Source of the DNA: Bisporella sp. PMI_857
Taxonomy: Eukaryota > Ascomycota > Leotiomycetes > Helotiales > Helotiaceae
DNA: 64,000 bases
NCBI GenBank assembly: GCA_021307315.1
Contig: JAJSPD010000094.1
Location: 89,883-153,882 of the forward strand
Reading direction: 5' to 3'
Positions 32,245-43,123 of this stretch are shown piece after piece. Position numbers and translations under genes: made by a program. The stretch's first letter is position 1; the number at the start of each line of letters is the position of its first letter. The notes under the pieces were generated by a model. It was not told the origin of the DNA, did not search any database, and saw only the letters and a program-made list of their open reading frames with translations.

Positions 32245-33047
32245 CTCCAGTGTGATGATGTAGAAATATAATGGTAAGTAAATTCAAATCTGAACACAGG
32301 ATCAAAAGTGACTCTCAGCAAGCTGGAACCCGATGTGCCTGGGATCTCACGGGATCCTACCTATATGAACGATTTCCAGCTCTTACTAGCAGGATTAAGG
32401 GGTAGACAAAATAGAGGTGCCCAGGCGCACATCACCTGGTTTCAAGCCTGATTTGGTTAGCTGAAGTGTTCTTCAAGTATCAGCCCCATAGTAAGCAGCC
32501 TGCATTAATGCCGACTCAATACCTTATATTGACCGCAATCAGAGTGTTTATGCAAGTGAAACCTTGTTCAGCGGCTCAGCCACAGCACAAGGTGGCTTGA
32601 AAAGGCAATTCTCTAAACGGTCAGGCATATACGGTATTCACATTGTTCTTACGCTTGCGACTACCGAGCATCTCTTTCGAACCAGTACATTTTCGGCCCT
32701 CCTGTTGTTCAAATCGTGCCCCCTGCCCCACTCATGATTCCGACGAAGAGCCGGCGACATGGAATGAAATACACTTGGATCACCGTCCCGTCTAGCAACA
32801 AGGTATACAAAGGTTTGGCCAGGAAATACGTAATGTAGGTAGGTGCTCGATAGCGGGTGGTTGCCACGAAAGTCTTGACAATATGGATACTCCATAGAAG
32901 TGGAATGAAGGACTGGCATGTGCTAGTCTAGGGTGATGATTCTTAAGTTACTCAGCGAGACGGAACCCAGACAATATCAGAATCTAGCTAGCCGGACAAT
33001 AAAATCGAATGTCTGTTCCAAGCTCTCCTTCAGCCATCAAGCAATAA
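32245..33047. other. Intergenic, no supported gene
   Basis: A 93-codon minus-strand frame at 32638-32919 has no domain. The stretch contains the divergent 5' flanks of the genes on either side. Confidence 0.4.
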
Positions 33048-34076
33048 ATGGAACCGCCTTCTCGATCCAGAAAGCGAGGGTTTGGGGATCAGCTTGCTGC
33101 GCAGATGAGGAATTCTGAGCCCGGCAATACTCAACGATCAAAGGCCAATCTTGACTATATCTTAGCGCCTATTCCAGCTGGTGATTCTGCGGAGCAAGAT
33201 ATGAAAAGGTTAATGGCAGCTGCCCAGCCTCACCAAGAAGAAGAGCTGTCTGGCACTTTGGCCCAGAAGTTTGTTAGTAGGCAGGACTCGCAAGCTCCTT
33301 TTGATGGAAATACCGGCCAAGGTATAATCACCAGCTATCACAACACTTTCGCCGCTCCAATGTCAACGAGCCAAGAATATCGAGGACTAGCCCTTGCCAG
33401 ACAGCTAGGTTCTCCAGCCGCTAGGATGAACCACAACAGCCCAGATAATTCTGATCGAAGGGCTAGAAGCTGGGAAATGCAGGACTACCGGATGCAGATC
33501 ATGTTGCTTGAGCAGCAGAACAGAAACAGGTTATCGATGGCAACAACAGCTCCCAAGGGGCAAGATACTGCGCTACAGAAGATTACTTTGCTACTGGACC
33601 AACTCAACATCACACATACCTCCGTCAAAGAGTTGCTAGCAAAGTTCCCCGCCTATATTCAACATTTTATGTCATCCGTGCCCCGCGATATCAATATTCT
33701 GCAAAGCTATGACGAGAAGCTCGACCAGGAGGAAGCCGAAATCAAAGCTTTAGAAAACAGGTACAACGAGTTGATCCAAATGACGCCAGAAGCCCAGCAA
33801 GGAGAGCTACGTCAAGTCAGGGATAAAGTCATGCTCACGATGCAACAAGATCGGGAAGAATTGAGGCTAGACAGATACAATGCTGCCAGAATAGTTGAAG
33901 AAGAGAGTGGACGGACTGGAGGGTTGAGGGTAGCGTTGATGAGATCTAGGGAAGTCGTGGAGGAGCTCATTGAAGACCTGATGAGATTGGTTCCGGAATT
34001 GCGTAATTTGCAAATGGTCAGTTCTAATCATACCATCGGAACGGTTGGAGAAAATTATGAAGTGGACACATCCTGA
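33048..34076 (+). CDS. Hypothetical coiled-coil protein
   Basis: A single exon of 342 aa starting MEPPSRSRKRGFGDQLAA. It is hydrophilic, Gln/Glu/Arg-rich, without signal or membrane segment. Around residues 143-165 is QDYRMQIMLLEQQNRNRLSM, a motif I recall in many otherwise unrelated ascomycete proteins of unknown function. Residues about 180-330 are predicted mostly helical with heptad-like stretches (LDQEEAEIKALENRYNELIQ). It is probably nuclear or cytosolic. No function can be given. The frame is long and uninterrupted, so it is likely real. Confidence 0.7.
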   Translation: MEPPSRSRKRGFGDQLAAQMRNSEPGNTQRSKANLDYILAPIPAGDSAEQDMKRLMAAAQPHQEEELSGTLAQKFVSRQDSQAPFDGNTGQGIITSYHNTFAAPMSTSQEYRGLALARQLGSPAARMNHNSPDNSDRRARSWEMQDYRMQIMLLEQQNRNRLSMATTAPKGQDTALQKITLLLDQLNITHTSVKELLAKFPAYIQHFMSSVPRDINILQSYDEKLDQEEAEIKALENRYNELIQMTPEAQQGELRQVRDKVMLTMQQDREELRLDRYNAARIVEEESGRTGGLRVALMRSREVVEELIEDLMRLVPELRNLQMVSSNHTIGTVGENYEVDTS

Positions 34077-34320
34077 GCCCGTTCGGCTTCACTTGTGTGA
34101 TTGAACACTGAGACGATGATGCAAATAAATCCCTTCATCTCATTAAGTTTCAATATCTACGATCCCACAAACTCCTTCATCGCACGCTGATTTGAGACGC
34201 TTGACGATTCTGACATCTTTCTAGTAGATCCAACGCCAGTGCTGAAAGCACAATAATCGCAACCATATGAAAAGAGAGTGAGAAAAGAAATGTGTTACGA
34301 TGGTAAGCCGCAAGACCCTC

Positions 34321-35217
34321 TCAGCGAGCAATACCTGCCCCCCAAACTCTCTCCACGAAATTCCAATATCCCGTTTCCCCATCCGTTCCTTTGAACAACT
34401 GCACGTGTTCAGCACCCTGGACCAGTTTCTTCACCACTGTATAGCCCTTCTTCTCCGCCACAGCAGCATGCTTCTCAATGTCCTTCCAATCCATAGCCAG
34501 ATCCTCTCTGCTATAGATATAGCCTCTTGCACAATCTAAAGGCACGAATGTTGGATCATTCGTCCCATACGTTGGGCTCCAAACCAAGTCCCTCCAGACA
34601 AATTCCGGCAGCCAGTTTACCGTCACAAACACCACCGAAACAATTGCTAGAGACACAGCCATGTAAGGCAGCCACAGGTAAAGAGGCCATTTGACGACAG
34701 GCACAGCAAGGGCATGCATATCGCGACGAAATTGTGGTATCCCTGGGGCGGAATCAAGGAGAAAAGCTTTGGCAGGCAGAGCTTGTCCTGTAAGGGCTTG
34801 ATAGGCTCCCGCGACTGCGTACATACGCTTCGTGCCTCCGTTGCTGAACGCATGTACAAAGAGCCTCTCAGTGGCTGAATCCGTTGCCAAGATAGCATCC
34901 ACAGCTTCCTTGACATCCGCACGCCGTCGAGCCTCGGAGTGAAAGAGGAATTCTTTGGTGTTCATGGTTACCAAAATAATTCGAGCCGACGGGTAGAGGG
35001 ACATGTAGGTCCTACAATAGTAGTCGATGTGCTTGGGTGCTGCGTTCATCCAAGAGCAGAGGAGGATAGTCGTCGGGTGGTGAGAGGAATTGATCTTCGT
35101 GCTTGATTGTGCGGGCGTGTAAAGGCTCACTTTCGGCGCGAGGCGAGTAAACGCTGAGAGGGGTTTCGAGATCAGAGGCTTCGTGTCGCCGGGTTTTGTT
35201 GGACGTATCGATGGCAT
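34321..35217 (-). CDS. DUF829 alpha/beta hydrolase (PaxU/TMEM53-like)
   Basis: A single exon; I prefer the Met at 35217 (MPSIRPTKPGDTKPLIS), giving 298 aa. The frame is open upstream to a Met at 35328 that would add 37 residues. The core reads LLCSWMNAAPKHIDYYCRTY, ARIILVTMNTKEF and LFVHAFSNGGTKRMY, the DUF829 elbow with Ser in H-x-F-S-N-G-G. It continues with FLLDSAPGIPQF and ends at the His region KLVQGAEHVQLFKG. A hydrophobic segment (LYLWLPYMAVSLAIVSVVFV) lies mid-protein. The family includes PaxU of the paxilline cluster and animal TMEM53; activity is poorly known. The gene looks intact. Confidence 0.85.
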   Translation of the reverse strand: MPSIRPTKPGDTKPLISKPLSAFTRLAPKVSLYTPAQSSTKINSSHHPTTILLCSWMNAAPKHIDYYCRTYMSLYPSARIILVTMNTKEFLFHSEARRRADVKEAVDAILATDSATERLFVHAFSNGGTKRMYAVAGAYQALTGQALPAKAFLLDSAPGIPQFRRDMHALAVPVVKWPLYLWLPYMAVSLAIVSVVFVTVNWLPEFVWRDLVWSPTYGTNDPTFVPLDCARGYIYSREDLAMDWKDIEKHAAVAEKKGYTVVKKLVQGAEHVQLFKGTDGETGYWNFVERVWGAGIAR

Positions 35218-36516
35218 ATTCGATAAAGTAGACGACGTGAAGGAATGAAACTTTTCTCGGGCTTGAACAGGGTTGAATAAATCGAATGCTTTCTGATGAA
35301 GAAGCTCCAAGTAAACAAAGGCAGTCAATAGAAGAGAGAGAAGATGCGACGAGATGAATTCGTACAGGACATAAGGAGACTTTTGACATCACTGAAAGAG
35401 TTGCTCTGCTACGCTCGTGCCTCATATCAGGAGCACTGTAACGTAAGGCACACGTCTCTCGAATTGTTGAGAATAAAAATGGAGCCTCGGCAATCAAGCG
35501 AAGTCTCTCTCATGATTAATAAACAGAGCCAAGATCTGAATCAATCTCCGTGTTAATGGACTAGACAGAAATATTCAGGGTCACACCAGGGCTAATCGAA
35601 GGAGCCTATTGGAATGAGGCTCATGTGCCGCATTGAGGAAGTTTCAACCATTTTTAAGCTACGAAGATTTGACAGTTGATACCTCGGCTCAGAACGGCCC
35701 TGGGTCAGGGCAAGCGATACCAGTCCACTAGTCGTTGGGCCATTGGCTTAGTACCCGGGCACCATCGAGATCAAGCCTAGTGCGAGAACATATGCAGACT
35801 GCTTACTGGCCGCTGCATTGTACTTCGCTCTAGATATACTGTAGAGCACACCGAAAGTCAAAGTAAAATTTTGGTAACACTAGGATTTGCGGTTCCGACA
35901 GTCTACCTAAGTACCCTCTCAATGACGCACTAATGCTTCTATAGAAATGTTCGAGCGTGATTATTAACTAAGATATAGAAGTAGAAGCGCCTGCTCGGCT
36001 GGATTTGTTTAAGCGGAGTTTGAATGCTAGCATGGGGGAAGCAATCAATATATCTCGTTCAAAGATAAATTTGGTTAAGTGGACATTCTTGAAAACCACA
36101 TTCTTGACATCTCCACTCCCGAATCTCAAGGAATGTAGTACTGTTATGGCCAGAGCTGACTCAATGTACAACTCGTATACTGTACCAATGCCAGCGCTGT
36201 CATAGACTAACGTAATAGAAAGCCACGCGAAGTGCTATAACGTATAAGTGAAGAACCCTCAATCACTAGATGATCAGCAACACACGAGCCTAGTCCTTTT
36301 ACTGTCGGACGATGCGAAACGTAATAGCTAAACATGGCCGAGAGCTATTTAAGCTTGGGGTACGGCCAGGAAAAGCAGAATTCTACATCTTAATGAAACA
36401 TGGAGGAATAAATTTCAGAAGAAACTATGCGAATTCAGAATCAAGCTGGATTTCTTTCCCTTAACATTTGCACGCTATTTCAAGTACTACTCTCTTACCT
36501 CCTACCACCAGCAAAC
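35218..36516. other. 1.3 kb without a supported gene
   Basis: A 161-codon minus frame at 35012-35497 overlaps the DUF829 gene in another frame and is a shadow. Nothing else is supported. Confidence 0.4.
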
Positions 36517-36740
36517 TCATTTCACCCCCTCAATCCAATTCACCACGGTCTGGGGGTGGCTGAGGAATGGTGAATGCCCACAGTTATAACTCGTTACATC
36601 CACCTCAACACCAAGATCCTCCACACCTTGTATCAAGCCCCTCTGCACCTCAGGCTTGAGAGCTCTATCATTCTCGCACACGAAGTACTTAACCGGAATT
36701 CCACGCCAGGCCACGTTCGCCGCAGGTGTAACGATAACTT
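36517..36740 (-). pseudogene. C-terminal fragment of an alpha/beta hydrolase
   Basis: The frame reads KVIVTPAANVAWRGIPVKYF, then VCENDRALKPEVQRGLIQG and SYNCGHSPFLSHPQTVVNWI. These are the acid (END) and His (GHSPFLS) ends of fungal AB-hydrolase_1/salicylate-hydrolase-like esterases of about 250 aa. Everything upstream, including the nucleophile elbow, is absent, and the dispersed repeat at 36758-36978 begins just where similarity ends. It is probably a gene truncated by insertion or recombination at the repeat. Confidence 0.65.
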
Positions 36741-36757
36741 TGGTAGATTAGCGCAAC

Positions 36758-36978
36758 GATAGACCTCGGTAATACTACAGTAATGGGAAAGGAGTGGTGT
36801 GCTCGCTAATAATTGGTTCAATACATCAGGTCACCTATTCCAGAACAGCTTTCCAGAAACGTGCATCATTAACTACTGTTCTCAAATATAAAGGCAACAA
36901 TCCAAAAATCCAGATCTGGAATTTCGGTTTGAAATGTTTCTGTTTTCGGATCTTCGAGACGCCAATATTCTATTTTTA
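36758..36978 (+). repeat. Dispersed repeat, copy B (about 225 bp)
   Basis: This is the partner of 7650-7877 in opposite orientation. It is better preserved at some places (CCAAAAATCCAGATCTGGAA) and abuts the truncated hydrolase on its left. Confidence 0.7.
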
Positions 36979-38923
36979 GATAGCCACAATGCATTTTGCA
37001 CTACGTTTACGATTTTGATTGGAGACTGACCATTGCGAAATGCGCATCCCATGGCGCAAATAAACAAGGCGAATATATCCTCAATGACTTCCACCACCCG
37101 TTTCTTCAATATGAGGTTCGTTTTCGTCGCTGGTGTCGCTGGTGCCGCTGGTGGTGCTGGCGCCGCTGGGAAAAGAGCTTATTTCTACTAAAAATTATTT
37201 TTAGTCAAAGTTGTCACGGTTTGGACATCCCCACTTTATCTCATACCTCGAATCCCGGCCCCAAAGCCTTCTATTTTGCTGCATCGCAGTTCATCGAATA
37301 TACCGGATTGCTCAGGAGCAGGTTTGCGAGCTGCTGTGCTTTTCAACCGTGGGCGAGTTGGCACATAACTGTAAGGGATTGTGCTGAAAGTGGCCATTTC
37401 TAAGCTTGTGAAAATGATTGGAAATTATTCAAGAGATTCTTTGCTTGCTACTGCTAGCGGACAGGTGGACTGTCTTAAAAAAAGCAAAGAATTGGAAATC
37501 AATAGGTTTATGTAGCCTGCTCACCTACTCTTACACAGCTAGATTTCGCTTTGACCGCCACACTCGCGCCATGCCGTGCCAGCTGTTTCCTGTACCGCCA
37601 ATATCGCCTTCTTCTTGATGCTGCTCGTCTCGCAGAAAGTCTCACTTCCCATCTCAGCCGAGAAGCCCTGCTCTGCCCTGAAACGGCTCAATCCTGCACC
37701 CGTCCTAAAATATGCCCTGCAATGCCTCATTACCTCCACTATTTTATGCACGACAAGTCGGCTGATCACACGCTCTCCTTTAAATCTGCGGCAAGGCCAT
37801 GAAGCTGAGCAGAGGAGCTGTGACGATCTGGCAAAAGACAGGGTCGTGTGACGACGCATATTGCTATAGCCGCCCTTGGAAAGGCTTCCGGCAGGTTTGT
37901 TGGTGCCAGGTATTCCTTGTCGCTGGCATATTGACGTTTAGGCACACAGCTTGCACGGCTATAACCGGTGTTCACATGAAGCTTCGCATGATCCTGCTGT
38001 CTCAAATCAGCTCATATCCGTGCCGATCAAAATGTAGATGCAACATCGCAGAAGGAAAGCTCACCAGGCAGCTACCACCACGTACTCACCGAGGGCGCAG
38101 CTAGCAGATGCCAGGGCATGCCATCCTGAGGGATTTCTGCTACTGGTAGAGTGCTGCAATGGAGGCAGGCCCAGCCAACGGGTGCTTACGCGTCCGAGGG
38201 TTTCTGGCACTAGATTCTCGTATGTTGCAATGGCGAGTCAGTCCCAGAGCGCTTAGAGCCTGCTCATCTCGTATTATAGCCAATGCCATGCGGAATCCGG
38301 ATTACAGAAAGCCTGCACTATCGAGATTTGCAGAGATCCTGCTCTATCCATAATCTCAGCTGCAGCGTGATTGGAGCCTAGACGGGACATAAAGGCCGAA
38401 ATGAAGGCTGGCGCACAGGCATGAAACAGACATATGAGCCACGCGTTATGGCCAACCAGGCGTAGTGGGGTTTGTTGGAAGAGAAGGAAGGAGAGCAAGC
38501 AGCGCGAGATGGAAGGAGCGGTGGTTTTTATACCTCGCGAAAACGGCGGCAGGCCCGTGCACGCGCCTTGCCTGATGCGGGGGGTCGCGGTTTCCTGATG
38601 CGGGCTTGCCGTCTGGTTTATTACTAAATAATATAATTAACTTTTGATTTTCGTGTGATTTTTAACTCAGTTATTAATACCTTAAAATCGGGGTTATTGG
38701 TATAATGTGTGCGGAAGGGGGTGCATGGACTTATGATCTAAGGACAAATAGTAGAGCCGAACAGAAACCTCAGGCAGAAGTTTCTTTTATATCACTTAAT
38801 TAACCAGAGCATGAACTATCAAACAAGGGGTAGATTTATAGCGATTCTCGTTGAGTCCCTGATACAAAAACTGCCTGCTACGGTACATCTTCTATTTCGA
38901 GGCATGCCTAACCTTCGTTCGAT
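36979..38923. other. 1.9 kb without a supported gene; GCTGGT-rich microsatellite
   Basis: A (GCTGGY)n-like imperfect microsatellite lies at about 37126-37170. Around 37540-37860 frames are open on both strands at once, with no domain on either. A repeated GCCTTGCCTGATGCGGG/TTTCCTGATGCGGG word is at 38563-38608. None of this could be assigned. Confidence 0.35.
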
Positions 38924-39205
38924 TCAGCCATGGAATACTCCGTTAAGTAAGTAAGTAAGTAAGGACCCTTTCGGTAGCGTTCTGTTTCTTAATTTCTTCA
39001 ATCTATCACTTTGACGATGCTTTCTGCGCACCGTCTTCAACTCCTTCAATCTCTCATTTCGACGATGCTCTCTGCGGTCTCTCCTCACTACAGCCCAGAC
39101 TGAAAAGTGCAAGAGCTCGTTAGCGTTCTGTGTTATTTCCTCTTTTTCGAATCTGTTTTCAACGGGCTGCCAGCAAGCTCTCGTGTCATCCCAATCTTTC
39201 AGCAC
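38924..39205 (-). other. Charged open frame with internal duplication and TAAG microsatellite
   Basis: A 93-codon frame contains two tandem versions of about 48 bp, seen as RREHRRNERLKELK and RRKHRQSDRLKKLR. Its end covers five TAAG units at 38944-38963. It may be a fragment of a Lys/Arg-rich protein. Not convincing as a gene. Confidence 0.2.
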
Positions 39206-39247
39206 CCTCAGAAACTTAGTCGCTGCGATGAGTTGTTCACCGAAGAG

Positions 39248-39735
39248 CTATAACCCCTTATCTGCGCTATGCTCTTCCACGCGGATTTGATCAAAAAATT
39301 TCATGATTCTCGAGGTACTCGTTGGTGGTTGAAGATGAGTCTTTATGAGGGCTGTCACCTCTTCAGATGAAATATGGCCAACGTTATTGGAAGCATCAAG
39401 CTGATGATACTCGATATGACCAATATTGCCAATAATGGTCTCAATTGCTGGCAGCATCGTTCTAGGAACGAGTTCCAAGTTGATATTAAGCTCAGGTGCT
39501 CCAGGTAGTGTTGGTACAACGATAGGCCAAAGCCAAGAGAGTTTATCGAGAACGTAACATCGAAGACGACCTTCTGGTGGATCGAATTGGCTTGAAGAAG
39601 ACTTCTGTCTCGTAGTATAAAGGTGCATTCGGGCTCTGTAGATTCGCTATTCGTATGGTACTTTTTCGGTATCAATTTGTGAAGGTATTCTGGCGAATTG
39701 GTGTGGAAAATGATTTTGCTGTTATGGGCAGCCAT
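39248..39735 (-). pseudogene. Possible frameshifted hypothetical gene
   Basis: One frame from a Met at 39735 (MAAHNSKIIFHTNSPEYLHK to ECTFILRDRSLL) seems to continue in a second frame (DPPEGRLRCYVLDKLSWLWP, then TLPGAPELNINLELVPRTML) after a shift near 39590. Together they would give about 160 aa. No family was recognised. Low confidence that it is a gene at all. Confidence 0.25.
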
Positions 39736-42700
39736 TGCGCTCTAGGTATACGAGGGTACCAGCTCCAGGTTTGATGATAATCAAGAGCTATTGTATCTGC
39801 GGTGAGTGTAAAGTAGGGAAGTAGGGCTCGTTAAGAAATGAATAGTAAAGAATAAGGTTGGAAGGCGGGCAGCGGCCTATATGCATTTTCAAGGTTGAGG
39901 CCAGCAAGTAGTTTTCTATGCGTTAACAGTGACTCTAAGCAGCCATCAGCTAGGGTGCTTCCAAGTATTATCGAATGAGAGTGCTTAATTAACTGTGACA
40001 AGAAACATCCACCAAGTCCTGCATGATTCTCTCGTAGTCTACGCCACACCCATTTTCTGTTGCAGGCACTGGTGCTCAAATGAACTGGTTCTTGACCTTA
40101 TCCTTTTCTGGTGCTTCTAACAGCAACACGCGGCCCTGCAGTGTTGTGATCTGCTGTTCCTCCTTATGGACCAACGAATTCACAGGCTCATAAGGCACCC
40201 TTCACCGCTGCTGAAAAAGCCCGGCTGCACAAGGACTTTGAAGCTGACATCCTTTATTTCCTCTTAATCATTTATTGGTGATCACTGGATCGTGCTACAT
40301 TGGGTCGAGATACGAGCTACCGCCGCCCGCAGCTGCATCGCCACCTCTTGGTGACTGCAGGAGCCAAACTTTGCCTTGTTATGGCGCTTATGTGGATATG
40401 AGCTGGCCAATCGAGGGGTTGCCACACGGTCATCTGGTTAGATGGCATATTGCGGAAGGACGTATCCGTTAGACCATACTTTGTGCCAAATATAGCGCAA
40501 CAGTTGCGATGTGCTTTATGCTTTGATTTGCGCTAGTGTGTGATGAGTGAGTTAAGTTCTACCCGCATGCTTGTGCAGATGACCATCTGTACAAGAAACT
40601 GCTTCATCAGAGCTTTTTTTAAGTAGAGCTATGGTTGGGCATACCGCCGGTGAGAAGCCTGCTGAAGCCTGCTGAGAAGCCTCCTGAAGGTGGAGTACTT
40701 GGAAAAGGCATTCTATGCTCTTTTCATCTCACAAAAGGGGACATTTGGGAGACTGGGAAACAATTAGCGTTAGAACCCTCAGCTACCGGAGTGTCAGCCT
40801 GCCTCCTTTTGAGCCCAGTCACGGGAAGCCGAACTAGCAAGTCTTCGCTGTGCTTTTTGGCCCTCTAGATGATTGAAATACTTCTGGGATCTAGTATCTC
40901 TTGCTCGCATCCATGAACCATACTAATTATCCCGCATATCGAACACTATCCAACTGGTCAGGCACATCCATGCCATCCTACAACGATAGGGTGTTTAGTG
41001 ACTCAGTTTATTCGATCGGTATAATCATGGACGATGCCCAGCACTTCTGCCTTTTGGTCACTATAGGAAAGAGCGAATGGCAACACAAATATCCTTCAAG
41101 GTGAATCAGATGCCTAGCATCATGCACCGTGGCATCAAGCATACAGGGTACTTGAGCATGGGATAATCCAACCTCGTTCGTCCAACGGAATGTCTCATAT
41201 CCGAGAAGCCTCGAGAGGCTCGGCCATACCTGTTCAGGATTCGGCTGAAAGCAAGGTGATGCAGAAGTTTTTGACAGCGCCACCAGTCAAGGAGTTTGGT
41301 ACTTAGTGTTAAGCAATCCCTAGAAGCCAGCCTCAACTATTCTTTTCAGTTCAAGCACAATCTAGAATAAGCATGAGCGACTCATCTATTGAATTTTCGT
41401 CAGATGTTGATCTAACAATGGACATCGATCGGGGATGTTGCACGTGACCCCCCTTTCTTTTAAGCGAGAACTCGTGAAGTTGTGATGTATCCTATCAGAA
41501 ATTGACTAAGTTCAACCACCATAATTCTGCATATATAAATTTTATTTTAAAAGACATGTTTCACTTTTGAAGCTTTTGCAGGTTCACTGCTAATTAAATT
41601 ATATGATACCTTAAAAGCGTAGCAATTCAATGGAATTGCTGCTGTGAAACCCTCTGAACTAGCAGGGTACATCAACACGCATACTCAACGTTCTACATCA
41701 TGCCTATGCCGACGGTATGCCTGAATAGTTCCGTCGAGTCGTCTGAGCAGTTGCTTCGATCGCTTTCGAAGCCGGCGTCTATCGCATCTTAGTGTACGGC
41801 TCCGCTCTATCAGCTCTTTAACCACACGCCGTACCCTTGTCTCATGAATGGCTGAAGCATCAAGCCTGGTCATATGACGTAGTGTTGTGAGTCGAAAAGA
41901 TATTTCTTGTTGTGCTCGCTCGGAGAGCGTGGAGGCTCTCTGCACTTCCCACCTGAAATTCCAAAATTGCTAGTCTAGATTATTTATTTTCCTCAGGATA
42001 TTGCGGCCATTCTTTCGTAATCTGGAGTATTAGGTAGGAATATGTCTGTGAGGCTGTTCTTATTCATCACAGTTAATGAGCCACTCCATGTTGAAGATGC
42101 TTGACTGAAAGATACAAGCGCCTTTGAGCACAGGATAAAGATTCGATCGTAAGCAATATTGGAGGCGGTTTTGATAACCCTCTCAAATGTGAAGCAGGAA
42201 GGCTGAGTGCTCGGTGGGGCAATGTTCGAAAATATGGCCATGTAGGCACCACGGGCTAATTCCTAGTGGCGGAAGTTGTAACCAATTTGTGCTGGATCCC
42301 AAGTCTGAAACTTCGGCACATGACCGACTTGGATTGGTACCCAGAGTTGAAGTGCGGGGGCTTAGATTTGGGTTCGCCGGCTGGCATGAGCTCAGGTACC
42401 CTCCCGTTGTCAGTACGCTGTAGGAATCTGATTCAATGGTGTCAGTACATCACTGGTCTGCAATCTAAGAATTAGGCTCTGTGGTGATAGCCCGTTCCTA
42501 CACAGTGGAGGCGAAATGCCTTTGTGAGAGCACCTTCCTTTGCCAATTCTTTGCTCATATTACCTCCCGCCGTATGAAGATGAGCCCACAGCCCGTGTAA
42601 CACCATCTTCTTGGCCATCGTTCAGTCTGCCAAAGGTGCTCTTGCTGTGCATTTCGATATCCTGGGATATTGAAATTCTTCTGGTATACGGTGCTTGGGC

Positions 42701-43123
42701 TTATCAGGACCTTCATGTTCAAAACGCTTCTGCTGATTTGGCCGGCCATACTGCGGAGGAGTGCTTAACACCCGGTCTCGACGATGAGCGAATGATAGCA
42801 TCTAATGTCTGTCTGGGCGAGAACGCTAGGCATTCTGCGTTCTTGTCACAAGGAGAGTGTCTGTCTGAAGGGGGGTGGAGGGGTATAGCGATTGGACAGT
42901 CTTGGCTCGTCCACCAACAGCAAGGTATCATGCCGGAGATCCCATCCTTTTTTGGGCTACAACACATGTTTAGGATTCAGCCAAACGCAAGGCAACGCAG
43001 CACTCCCACAGACACACCAACAAAGGACCTGAGTACTTAACTCCGGATAGTCCCCAGTGACCATGTCCACAGACGCTCTACTCTTGTAGCACCTTTCTCA
43101 GATTTTTATTCGGAAGGCACACA
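39736..43123. other. 3.4 kb accessory stretch without a supported gene
   Basis: Scattered frames (40275, 40635, 41685 minus, 42540-43040) show no domains. Segments near 41230-41265 and 42962-42995 look like diverged copies differing mostly by C/T and G/A changes, which suggests RIP-mutated repeat copies. I could not name the repeat. Confidence 0.35.

Noticed and set aside
42540..43040. 166-codon frame
   Set aside because: No domain was seen, the opposite strand is open too, and it overlaps a diverged repeat copy.
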